NCBI GenBank assembly: GCA_947303715.1
Contig: CAMYYY010000001.1
Span: forward strand, 62,001 to 126,000
From: an uncultured Bacteroidales bacterium
GTDB lineage: Bacteria; Bacteroidota; Bacteroidia; Bacteroidales; Bacteroidaceae
Length of the DNA stretch: 64,000 nt
Reading direction: 5' to 3'
Shown here: one piece after another, positions 42,898-51,075 of the stretch
How the letters are laid out: each line of letters begins with the position of its first letter
Numbering within the stretch: the first letter of the stretch is position 1
Translations under genes and position numbers: made by a program
Notes under the pieces: generated by a model
What the model was told of the DNA's origin: nothing
What the model saw: the letters and a program-made list of their open reading frames with translations, nothing else
Databases searched by the model: none

Positions 42898-43662
42898 ATG
42901 CTTCTCGGATTCAGTATTCTTAATCTCGTTGATATCTTCCTGGTGGCCTTGCTGCTCTTCTATCTTTATAAGATGATGCGCGAGTCGGGCTCGTTGAACC
43001 TTTTCCTGGGTATCCTTATTTTTGTCGTGGTATGGATGCTGGTCTCTCAGGTTTTGGAGATGCCTTTGTTGGGCTCTATCTTCAATGCCCTGGCTAATGT
43101 GGGTATTCTGGCTCTCATTGTCATTTTCCAGAATGAAATACGTCATTTTTTCCGTGAATTGGGTTCCCAAAAGCGTTTTAAGAAGTTCTTCCGTTTTCTT
43201 CGTGGAAAGAGTAAGAATACACAGACTCAGGACTGGCTCCCGCTGGTTCGTGCCTGCCAGAATATGTCGGACGGTAAGGTCGGCGCGTTGATAGTCATTG
43301 AGCGTGATCAGCATCTGGGCGACTACATCGAGACGGGCGAACGCATTGACGCCAATCTTAACCGTATGTTGATTGAGAATCTTTTTTTCAAAAATAGTCC
43401 CCTCCATGACGGCGCAGTCATTATTAACGGCAATCGGATCGTGGCAGCTGGTTGTGTGTTGCCTGTATCGCACCGTGAGGACATCCCCAAACAGCTGGGG
43501 CTTCGCCATCGAGCCGCACTCGGTATCTCGGAAGTTTCAGACGCGCTGGTTATCATCGTTTCCGAGGAGACGGGCCATATCTCCATAGCCCAGAATGGTG
43601 AGTTCCACCTCAACCTCTCGCCTGAGGAATTGGAGGCTCTGCTCTCGAAGTCCGAGGAGTGA
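42898..43662 (+). CDS. cdaA: Diadenylate cyclase, CdaA type
   Basis: The 254-residue membrane enzyme makes c-di-AMP from two ATP. Three N-terminal membrane helices (about 5-25, 33-53, 62-79) are followed by the DAC domain with DGA (171-173) and RHR (203-205) motifs. Length and architecture are standard for CdaA. c-di-AMP controls potassium and cell-wall balance, and the gene lies next to folP and close to murF. Confidence 0.95.
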   Translation: MLLGFSILNLVDIFLVALLLFYLYKMMRESGSLNLFLGILIFVVVWMLVSQVLEMPLLGSIFNALANVGILALIVIFQNEIRHFFRELGSQKRFKKFFRFLRGKSKNTQTQDWLPLVRACQNMSDGKVGALIVIERDQHLGDYIETGERIDANLNRMLIENLFFKNSPLHDGAVIINGNRIVAAGCVLPVSHREDIPKQLGLRHRAALGISEVSDALVIIVSEETGHISIAQNGEFHLNLSPEELEALLSKSEE

Positions 43663-43797
43663 CAATCTGTCACGGCATGCGTCAGCCTTCGGACGGAATG
43701 ACATTTTTCTGTCGTCTGAAAGTACCCTCTCCTTCATGGCATGCTTTTCGCAGAAGGGGTTTGCAGAAAATATGTTTTACCTAATAAATGAATAGTT

Positions 43798-44070
43798 ATG
43801 AACATTAAACCATTATCAGATCGCGTCCTCATTGCTCCCGCAGCAGCAGAGGAGAAGACAGTCGGCGGTATCATTATTCCCGATACAGCCAAGGAAAAAC
43901 CCCTTAAAGGTCAGGTTGTTGCCGTTGGAAACGGCACGAAAGACGAGGAGATAGTCCTCAAGGTTGGTGACACGGTGCTCTATGGCAAGTATGCTGGCAC
44001 GGAGCTCGAGGTGGAAGGCGAAAAGTACCTCATCATGCGTCAGAGCGATGTCCTCGCTGTCCTCGCTTAA
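43798..44070 (+). CDS. groES: Co-chaperonin GroES
   Basis: A 90-residue GroES heptamer subunit. KPLSDRVLI at the start, the mobile loop [19 protein letters not shown] and the C-terminal [18 protein letters not shown] are all characteristic. It is 37 bp upstream of groEL. No CIRCE inverted repeat is visible in its 135-bp leader, so HrcA control is not supported. Confidence 0.98.
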   Translation: MNIKPLSDRVLIAPAAAEEKTVGGIIIPDTAKEKPLKGQVVAVGNGTKDEEIVLKVGDTVLYGKYAGTELEVEGEKYLIMRQSDVLAVLA

Positions 44071-44089
44071 ATCATTTACAAATCGTTAA

Positions 44090-45739
<1,650 letters not shown>

Positions 45740-45753
45740 TCATTTCAAGGTAT

Positions 45754-45791
45754 AAAAAGGGGGATGCTTCATAAGGAGCATCCCCCTTTTT
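45754..45791 (+). terminator. Intrinsic terminator after groEL
   Basis: AAAAAGGGGGATGCT and AGCATCCCCCTTTTT form a 15-bp stem with an eight-base loop and a T-run. Its A/T flanks make it usable on both strands; the next gene is convergent. Confidence 0.9.
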
Positions 45792-45846
45792 GAATTATGT
45801 CTTGTTTTTCAAAGAGTAAGTCGGGTCCGAAACGAGCTGACAATTT

Positions 45847-46689
45847 CTATCGGGTGACGGTGAGGGTGTAGAGGCCGACGTGGGAGGCGTTCTTGCCGTT
45901 GTGCATGAGGGGGATGGAGTCGCCGTCGAGATTGGGGTAGAGGATAGGGGCGTCGAAAAGGCTGTGGGTATGTCCGCCGAGGACGAGGTCGATGTCGCGC
46001 GTGCCAGCAATGAACTCTACATCGTCGATGAGACCTTCAATCTGCCAACCGAGGTGGCTGATGCATATGACGACGTCGCAGCGTTCACGTCCACGCAGGA
46101 TGGGGACGATGCGATTGGCTTCGACGATGGGGTCGAGATAGCGGATTCCTTCGCAGTTCTTGTCGGCCACTAGACCCTCCATAGGGGGGCTGACGCCAAA
46201 GATACCGATGCGGACACCCTTGCGCTCGATGACGGTATAGGGGTGGACGACATCTTTCAACGGGGTGGTGCTGACGTCGTAGTTGCAGCAGACGGTGGGG
46301 AAGGTGGCAAGCTGGAAGAGGCGGAGCATGTTGTCCTCGCCAAAGTCGAACTCATGGTTGCCGATGGTGGCGGCATCGTAATGCATGGCGTTCATCAGGC
46401 GCACCTCGGCTTCTCCGCGGAAGAGGTTGTAGTAAAGCGAGCCCTGGGAGTAGTCGCCACAGTCGAGGAGGATAAGGTTGGAATCGACATGGGCGCGGAG
46501 GCTGTCAATAACAGCGGCGCGACGAACGTAGCCGCCGGTGTTGGTCTTGCTGTCGGGCTCAATGCAGCTGTGGGTATCGGAGGTGTGGAGAACGAGGAGG
46601 GTGGTCGTCGTCGGAGGGGTGGGGGCGCAAGAGAAGAATGAAAAATGAAGAATGAAGAGTGAAAAGTAAAGGAAGGAATGGGGTTTCAT
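45847..46689 (-). CDS. Metallophosphatase lipoprotein (5'-nucleotidase N-terminal half)
   Basis: A 280-residue protein with a lipoprotein signal ending FFSC (Cys21). The calcineurin-like metal motifs are LHTSDTHSC, DCGDYSQG, IGNHEFDFG, CISHLGWQ and GGHTHSLF. It corresponds to the catalytic domain of UshA-type 5'-nucleotidases and stops where the C-terminal domain would begin; that domain is a separate lipoprotein encoded upstream at 46756-47535. The two should assemble to hydrolyse nucleotides in the periplasm. Confidence 0.92.
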   Translation of the reverse strand: MKPHSFLYFSLFILHFSFFSCAPTPPTTTTLLVLHTSDTHSCIEPDSKTNTGGYVRRAAVIDSLRAHVDSNLILLDCGDYSQGSLYYNLFRGEAEVRLMNAMHYDAATIGNHEFDFGEDNMLRLFQLATFPTVCCNYDVSTTPLKDVVHPYTVIERKGVRIGIFGVSPPMEGLVADKNCEGIRYLDPIVEANRIVPILRGRERCDVVICISHLGWQIEGLIDDVEFIAGTRDIDLVLGGHTHSLFDAPILYPNLDGDSIPLMHNGKNASHVGLYTLTVTR

Positions 46690-46755
46690 GGGGAATGGGG
46701 ATTATGGGAGTAATGGGAACTATGGGAGAGATGGGAATTATGAGAATTATGAGAA
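46690..46755. repeat. GGGAATTATGGG-type repeat between the split nucleotidase genes
   Basis: Degenerate nine-base words (GGGAATNATGGG, GGGAGTAATGGG) fill the 66-base spacer. Related runs lie at 47545-47598 and, inverted, at 24119-24150. Confidence 0.7.
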
Positions 46756-47535
46756 TTAGGGGAGGTCGATGAGGGTTATGCGGCCGTCAAGGAGGGGTGC
46801 AACGGGTTTGCCGGCGGCGGTAAGGGCTTCGATGCGAGCGGTGACAAGCGAGCGGATGGTGAGCTCGGGGTAGACGGCGACGTCTGTGGCTTCGCGGAAG
46901 GCATCCATGCCGTCGTTGCCTTCGACAAGGTAGTCGAGCGTAGCAATACGGTAAAGAGCGGCGGGGTTAACGGGGCGTCCTTGTACATCGCAGGTGACGA
47001 GTTCGCCGTCGGGGGTGATGACGAGGGCAGCGCCGCTGATGGGATGTCCGCCAGCGCGGGCAATGGATTGGAAGAGGCTGGTGAGCTGCTCACCGGTGAG
47101 GGTGGCGAGGGCGAGGCAATTCTCGAAGGGAAAGACGCGATAGACGTCGCCCACGGTAATGTCGCCCTTCAGCCAGAGGTTGCGGATACCGCCGTAGTTG
47201 GCAATAGCCACATCGACGGGCTTGCCATTGGCCGCATCGCCGGCTGCGCGGAGGACGTCGGCCTCGAAGTTATTCATAAGCCCCTCGGGGCGTCCGCGTT
47301 CGATGTCGCAAAAGGCGGTGCCGAGGACGGGAGCCTGAACGTCGATGACGCGCTGGCGGTATTCGGCAAGGATGGCAACAGCCTCGGCGTTTTGAGGCAG
47401 GGAGTCGGCTGCGGCGGTGACTTCAAGGAAGGTACCGTTGACAGAAACCTTGGAGGGGTTGGGAGAACAAGAGAAAAATGAAAAAAGAAGAATGAGGAAT
47501 GAAAAATAAAATGCGAACTTGTGGTAGGGTTTCAT
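46756..47535 (-). CDS. 5'-nucleotidase C-terminal-domain lipoprotein
   Basis: A 259-residue protein with a lipoprotein signal ending FFSC (Cys23). It corresponds to the substrate-specificity domain of UshA-like enzymes: GRPEGLMNNFEADVLRAA, VAIANYGGIRNLW, FPFENCLALATLTG and YLVEGNDGMDAF are all family landmarks. It carries no metallophosphatase site. Being encoded just before the catalytic half on the same strand, it is probably a split 5'-nucleotidase subunit. Confidence 0.92.
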   Translation of the reverse strand: MKPYHKFAFYFSFLILLFSFFSCSPNPSKVSVNGTFLEVTAAADSLPQNAEAVAILAEYRQRVIDVQAPVLGTAFCDIERGRPEGLMNNFEADVLRAAGDAANGKPVDVAIANYGGIRNLWLKGDITVGDVYRVFPFENCLALATLTGEQLTSLFQSIARAGGHPISGAALVITPDGELVTCDVQGRPVNPAALYRIATLDYLVEGNDGMDAFREATDVAVYPELTIRSLVTARIEALTAAGKPVAPLLDGRITLIDLP

Positions 47536-47544
47536 GGGGGAAAG

Positions 47545-47598
47545 GTTAAAGGTGATGAATGGGAATGATGGGAATTATGGGAGTAATGGGAATGATGG
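47545..47598. repeat. GGGAATGATGGG-type repeat upstream of the nucleotidase pair
   Basis: About five degenerate copies of GGGAATGATGGGAATTATGG-type words, starting ten bases upstream of the start codon at 47535. Confidence 0.7.
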
Positions 47599-47679
47599 GT
47601 ATTTTTCGAAACAAAGGTACGACTAAGCGAGGGATAAAGCAAGTGAAATTGCAATAATTTGAAAAAAGTTACAAGTTTG

Positions 47680-47711
47680 TTTGGTTTTTTGTGCAAAGTG
47701 TAGTACTTTTG
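47680..47711 (+). promoter_or_regulatory. Predicted promoter of rplS
   Basis: TTTG (47680-47683), 20 bases, TACTTTTG (47704-47711): a full consensus match. The leader is about 80 bases long. Confidence 0.75.
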
Positions 47712-47798
47712 CAGCCGCTTTCGCGCAATCGCTGTCAGAGGAAGTGTGACCTGATATGTTGCGTAAGGACAAAAATGAACCAATAAAGTATTGAAAGT

Positions 47799-48167
47799 AT
47801 GGATTTAATTAAAGTTGCAGAAGAGGCGTTTGCTACCGGTAAAGAGGGTACTGCTCCGAAGTTCAAGTCGGGCGACACCGTGACCGTAGCTTATCGTATC
47901 ATCGAAGGAAACAAGGAGCGTGTCCAGCTCTATCGTGGCGTGGTCATTAAGATTGCAGGCCATGGCTACAACAAGCGTTTCACCGTCCGCAAGATGTCGG
48001 GCACCGTGGGTGTGGAGCGTATCTTCCCCATCAGCTCACCGGCTATCGAGAGCATTACCGTCAACAAGGTCGGTAAGGTGCGTCGTGCCAAGCTGTACTA
48101 CCTGCGTGCGCTTACTGGCAAGAAGGCCCGTATCAAAGAGAAGAGGGTCAACGTTGCCAAGGCTTAA
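47799..48167 (+). CDS. rplS: 50S ribosomal protein L19
   Basis: A 122-residue ribosomal protein. [30 protein letters not shown] and [17 protein letters not shown] are diagnostic of L19. It is monocistronic, with a strong promoter and an intrinsic terminator. Confidence 0.98.
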   Translation: MDLIKVAEEAFATGKEGTAPKFKSGDTVTVAYRIIEGNKERVQLYRGVVIKIAGHGYNKRFTVRKMSGTVGVERIFPISSPAIESITVNKVGKVRRAKLYYLRALTGKKARIKEKRVNVAKA

Positions 48168-48201
48168 CGGTTGGAAACTTGATTTCGAAAACGAGAAAAG
48201 G

Positions 48202-48231
48202 CCTGTCCTCCTTAGAGGGCAGGTTTTTTTT
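48202..48231 (+). terminator. Intrinsic terminator after rplS
   Basis: CCTGTCCTC-CTTA-GAGGGCAGG stem (one G-U pair) followed by eight T residues. Confidence 0.9.
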
Positions 48232-48240
48232 GATATAATA

Positions 48241-48272
48241 TTTGGATTTTTGTTGGGGGTGTAGTATCTTTG
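48241..48272 (+). promoter_or_regulatory. Predicted promoter of the 48306 gene
   Basis: TTTG (48241-48244), 20 bases, TATCTTTG (48265-48272): a full consensus match 33 bases before the ATG. Confidence 0.75.
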
Positions 48273-48305
48273 TGGCGTATTCATTAACTAAAACATCGTA
48301 AGCAA

Positions 48306-48761
48306 ATGAAAAAACTGATGATGATTGCCGTGCTGATGGTGTCTGCACTGGCTGTTAACGCTCAGGACTACAACTGGGCAATTGGTGTACGTGGTGGCTG
48401 GGAAAATGCCGGTCTCACGCTGAAGAAGGGTATGGGCGGCACGGCTCTGGATTTTACGGGCACGTGGGATTTCCGTTCTGACTTCACGCGCCTGAAAGTG
48501 CAGGGACTCTACGAGTGGCAGCAGCCGCTTGCAGACGGACTGGATTGGTACTATGGCTTGGGCGCTCACGTCGGTCTTTGGGGCGACGAGCACAACAACG
48601 GAGCCTTCTGGGTTGGCGTTGATGCCGTGCTGGGTCTGGAGTTCAAGTTCCCGAGCCTGCCTATCGCCATTTCGCTGGACTATCGTCCTGGTGTGAACGT
48701 CCTGCCGAGTGTGGGCGTTGGCTATGGTGATGTGGGCTTCGGTCTGAAGTTCTGCTTCTAA
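48306..48761 (+). CDS. Small outer-membrane beta-barrel-like protein
   Basis: A 151-residue exported protein with signal peptide 1-19 (ending VNAQ). The rest alternates aromatic and glycine residues in about eight amphipathic strands and ends with Phe (GFGLKFCF), typical of outer-membrane beta-barrels. No enzymatic motif. It has its own promoter and terminator, so it is a stand-alone gene. Function unknown. Confidence 0.8.
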   Translation: MKKLMMIAVLMVSALAVNAQDYNWAIGVRGGWENAGLTLKKGMGGTALDFTGTWDFRSDFTRLKVQGLYEWQQPLADGLDWYYGLGAHVGLWGDEHNNGAFWVGVDAVLGLEFKFPSLPIAISLDYRPGVNVLPSVGVGYGDVGFGLKFCF

Positions 48762-48786
48762 CGGACACTATCCAAGGCAAAACGAG

Positions 48787-48816
48787 GGCAAGCGGGGTTC
48801 TCCCGCTTGCCTTTTT
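48787..48816 (+). terminator. Intrinsic terminator after the beta-barrel gene
   Basis: Perfect ten-bp stem GGCAAGCGGG/CCCGCTTGCC with five-base loop and TTTTT. Confidence 0.9.
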
Positions 48817-48830
48817 CTAATCTTCAGACG

Positions 48831-49349
48831 ATGGAAGTGGTGATTCGGGCAGCCTCATTGGCTGACATTTCGCTGATAGGGCGTTTGGCTGACGTTTGCT
48901 TCCGCCATACGTACAGGGATATCCTCAGCGCGGAACAAATGGAGTATATGATGGACTGGATGTACTCGGCAGAGAATCTGCGAAGGCAGATGACGGAGGA
49001 GGGGCACGTCTATTTCCTCGCTGAGGCTGATGGCGAGGCTGTGGGCTATGTGTCTGTGCAGCCGGAGGGTACGGCGGAGGACGGACTGCCGCTGTGGCAT
49101 CTGCAGAAGATATATGTGTTGCCTGACTGCCAAGCTGGCGGAGTGGGGAAGCAGATGTTCCTCCACGCGATTGAGTATGTGAGGCAGCAGGTGGGAGCGC
49201 CGTGCCGCGTAGAACTAAATGTCAATCGGAATAACCAAGCTGTGGGATTCTACGAGCATCTGGGCATGCATCGGATGAGGCAAGGGGATTTCCCGATAGG
49301 TAACGGCTTCTACATGAACGACTATATTATGGGGATAGAGGTTATATAA
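48831..49349 (+). CDS. GNAT family N-acetyltransferase
   Basis: A 172-residue GNAT-fold enzyme. Motif A is LQKIYVLPDCQAGGVGKQMFLHAI (acetyl-CoA pyrophosphate loop QAGGVG), and motif B is LNVNRNNQAVGFYEHLGM. It resembles the RimI/PhnO-like general group; the substrate is unknown. The ATG at 48831 starts after the terminator; an upstream TTG would lie inside it. Confidence 0.9.
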   Translation: MEVVIRAASLADISLIGRLADVCFRHTYRDILSAEQMEYMMDWMYSAENLRRQMTEEGHVYFLAEADGEAVGYVSVQPEGTAEDGLPLWHLQKIYVLPDCQAGGVGKQMFLHAIEYVRQQVGAPCRVELNVNRNNQAVGFYEHLGMHRMRQGDFPIGNGFYMNDYIMGIEVI

Positions 49350-49361
49350 ACAGGGTTGGAA

Positions 49362-49381
49362 AACGCGTTGTACAACGCGTT
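49362..49381. repeat. Perfect 20-bp palindrome with two AACGCGTT sites
   Basis: AACGCGTTGTACAACGCGTT is its own reverse complement and lies between convergent genes. The AACGCGTT word recurs in the tandem repeat at 59561-59641, also between convergent genes. Confidence 0.85.
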
Positions 49382-49438
49382 GGGTAACCTAAAACATCAA
49401 ATTCTAACTTTCTCTTTGTAGCTCTTAGGCCGCGGAGG

Positions 49439-49861
49439 TCATTTCTTCAGTTTGCCGAGGCGGGCGGTAACGGTGGTTTCCGTCTCGCTGTATAGCAAAC
49501 CAAGGCCAAGGACGCTGTATCTCTCAGATTTGGTCTGGGGGTACATGACGAAATCCCAGCCGGGGTTCTTCTCCAGCATGTTGTAGATGGCTTGGCTGGA
49601 GCCTTCGGGCAGCAGCTCGGGAGTGAGGCCCATAATGGGAGCGGTGACGGAAGCATATTCGCCCTTGAACAGGCGTTTCCAGTCGATGCCGAATACGCGG
49701 ACGACGGTAGCTGTGCCGCTGACAGGCTCGGAGAGCTCGATGTCGTCGGCATTCAGTTCAAGACGCACATTGGGCTCGCGCATGCTGCGTGAAAGGGTTG
49801 TACAACTGGAGAAGGCCAGAATGGCTACGGCCAAAATCAAAAGAAAACGAAATTTCTTCAT
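49439..49861 (-). CDS. Hypothetical lipoprotein
   Basis: A 140-residue protein with a lipoprotein signal ending FSSC (Cys20). A beta-rich soluble domain follows (MREPNVRLELNADDIELSEPVSGTATVVRVFG). The pattern is common in Bacteroidota conserved lipoproteins without assigned function. It is 45 bp downstream of the ROK kinase on the same strand. Confidence 0.75.
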   Translation of the reverse strand: MKKFRFLLILAVAILAFSSCTTLSRSMREPNVRLELNADDIELSEPVSGTATVVRVFGIDWKRLFKGEYASVTAPIMGLTPELLPEGSSQAIYNMLEKNPGWDFVMYPQTKSERYSVLGLGLLYSETETTVTARLGKLKK

Positions 49862-49906
49862 AGTGATTCAACAAAATTAGTGGGTTAATAAAGGTTGTTC
49901 GTTTGG

Positions 49907-50863
49907 TTAGGCTTCCCAGCCGAGGGCAGAGGCGCCGAGGACGGCTGCATCGGAGTCCTTGAGCTCGCTGACGAGTACCTTGACCTTGCCCTTCCAAATG
50001 CGGAGGACGGTGTTGTCGAGGGCTTCGCGGACGGGCTTCATGATGTATTCGCCAGACTTGGTGAGACCGCCGAAGAGGATGATGGCCTCGGGGGCGGAGA
50101 AGGCGACGAAGTCTGCGAGAGCCTCGCCGAGCAGCTTGCCCGTGAACTCGAAGATTTCGAGCGCAATCTTGTCGCCCTTGACAGCTGCGTCATAGACATC
50201 CTTCGACTCGATGGGACGGTCGGTGATGGCGCGCAGGAGGCTGGGCTCCTTGCTCTGCTCAAGACGCTCCTTTGCCGTGCGGGCGACGCCGGTAGCCGAA
50301 CAATAAGCTTCGAGGCAGCCCTTACGTCCGCAGCCACAGAGACGTCCGTCGCGTTCGACGATGACGTGGCCGAGCTCTCCGGCAAAGCCGTCGTGGCCAT
50401 AGACGAGCTGTCCGTTGATGACGATGCCCGAGCCGACGCCCGTGCCGAGGGTGATTTCGATGAAGTTCTTCATGCCGCGGGCAGCGCCGTAGGTCATTTC
50501 GCCGATAGCGGCAGCATTAGCGTCGTTGGTAACGGCAACGGGGATGCCGAGACGCTCGCTGAAAGCTCTGGCCAGGGGGAGGACGTCCTTCCACGGAAGG
50601 TTGGGGGCAAACTCGATGGTGCCCTTATAGTAATTGCCATTGGGGGCGCCAATGCCGAAGCCGCGAATCTTGTCGATGCCGCCCACCTCGAGGATGAGGG
50701 GGAAGAGTGCCGTACAGATGGCATTCACATAATCTTCGAAAACGGTGTACTGCTGGGTCTTGACCGAGCCGGTCTTCAGGATGTGGCCATCCGCATCAAC
50801 GATGCCAAAGACGCTGTTCGTACCACCGATGTCCATTCCTACTACATAAGGTTTTTCGTTCAT
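49907..50863 (-). CDS. ROK-family glucokinase
   Basis: A 318-residue ROK kinase that phosphorylates glucose or a related sugar. The phosphate loop is GMDIGGTNSVFG (9-20), the catalytic segment is TNDANAAAIGE (near 113), and the ROK zinc motif is CGCGRKGCLEAY (near 179). No helix-turn-helix is present, so it is an enzyme rather than a ROK repressor. Confidence 0.93.
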   Translation of the reverse strand: MNEKPYVVGMDIGGTNSVFGIVDADGHILKTGSVKTQQYTVFEDYVNAICTALFPLILEVGGIDKIRGFGIGAPNGNYYKGTIEFAPNLPWKDVLPLARAFSERLGIPVAVTNDANAAAIGEMTYGAARGMKNFIEITLGTGVGSGIVINGQLVYGHDGFAGELGHVIVERDGRLCGCGRKGCLEAYCSATGVARTAKERLEQSKEPSLLRAITDRPIESKDVYDAAVKGDKIALEIFEFTGKLLGEALADFVAFSAPEAIILFGGLTKSGEYIMKPVREALDNTVLRIWKGKVKVLVSELKDSDAAVLGASALGWEA

Positions 50864-50913
50864 GATATTTACTTTTAAGGGGTGAATAATGAATGTTTAT
50901 TTCTTTCCGAGCG

Positions 50914-50921
50914 CAAAGATA
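50914..50921 (-). promoter_or_regulatory. Predicted -7 element of the ROK kinase gene
   Basis: The minus strand reads TATCTTTG, 51 bases upstream of the start codon. Confidence 0.5.
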
Positions 50922-51019
50922 GGAAAAAAACAAACATGGTATTCGCTGAAGGGGAAAATTATTTTCATTCTGTTCAATTTTCTTAACAGGGAGAAATGTT
51001 AAAATAGAAAAAAACGAAG

Positions 51020-51027
51020 TAACTTTG
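51020..51027 (+). promoter_or_regulatory. Predicted -7 element of the 51076 receptor gene
   Basis: TAACTTTG matches TAnnTTTG, 49 bases before the ATG. Confidence 0.5.
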
Positions 51028-51075
51028 CGCCGTTTTTTGAGTCGGATAGAAAGAATATATAATAAGGAAAGAAAA

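Noticed and set aside
43663..43797. CIRCE (HrcA operator) upstream of groES
   Set aside because: No TTAGCACTC/GAGTGCTAA inverted repeat could be found in the leader.
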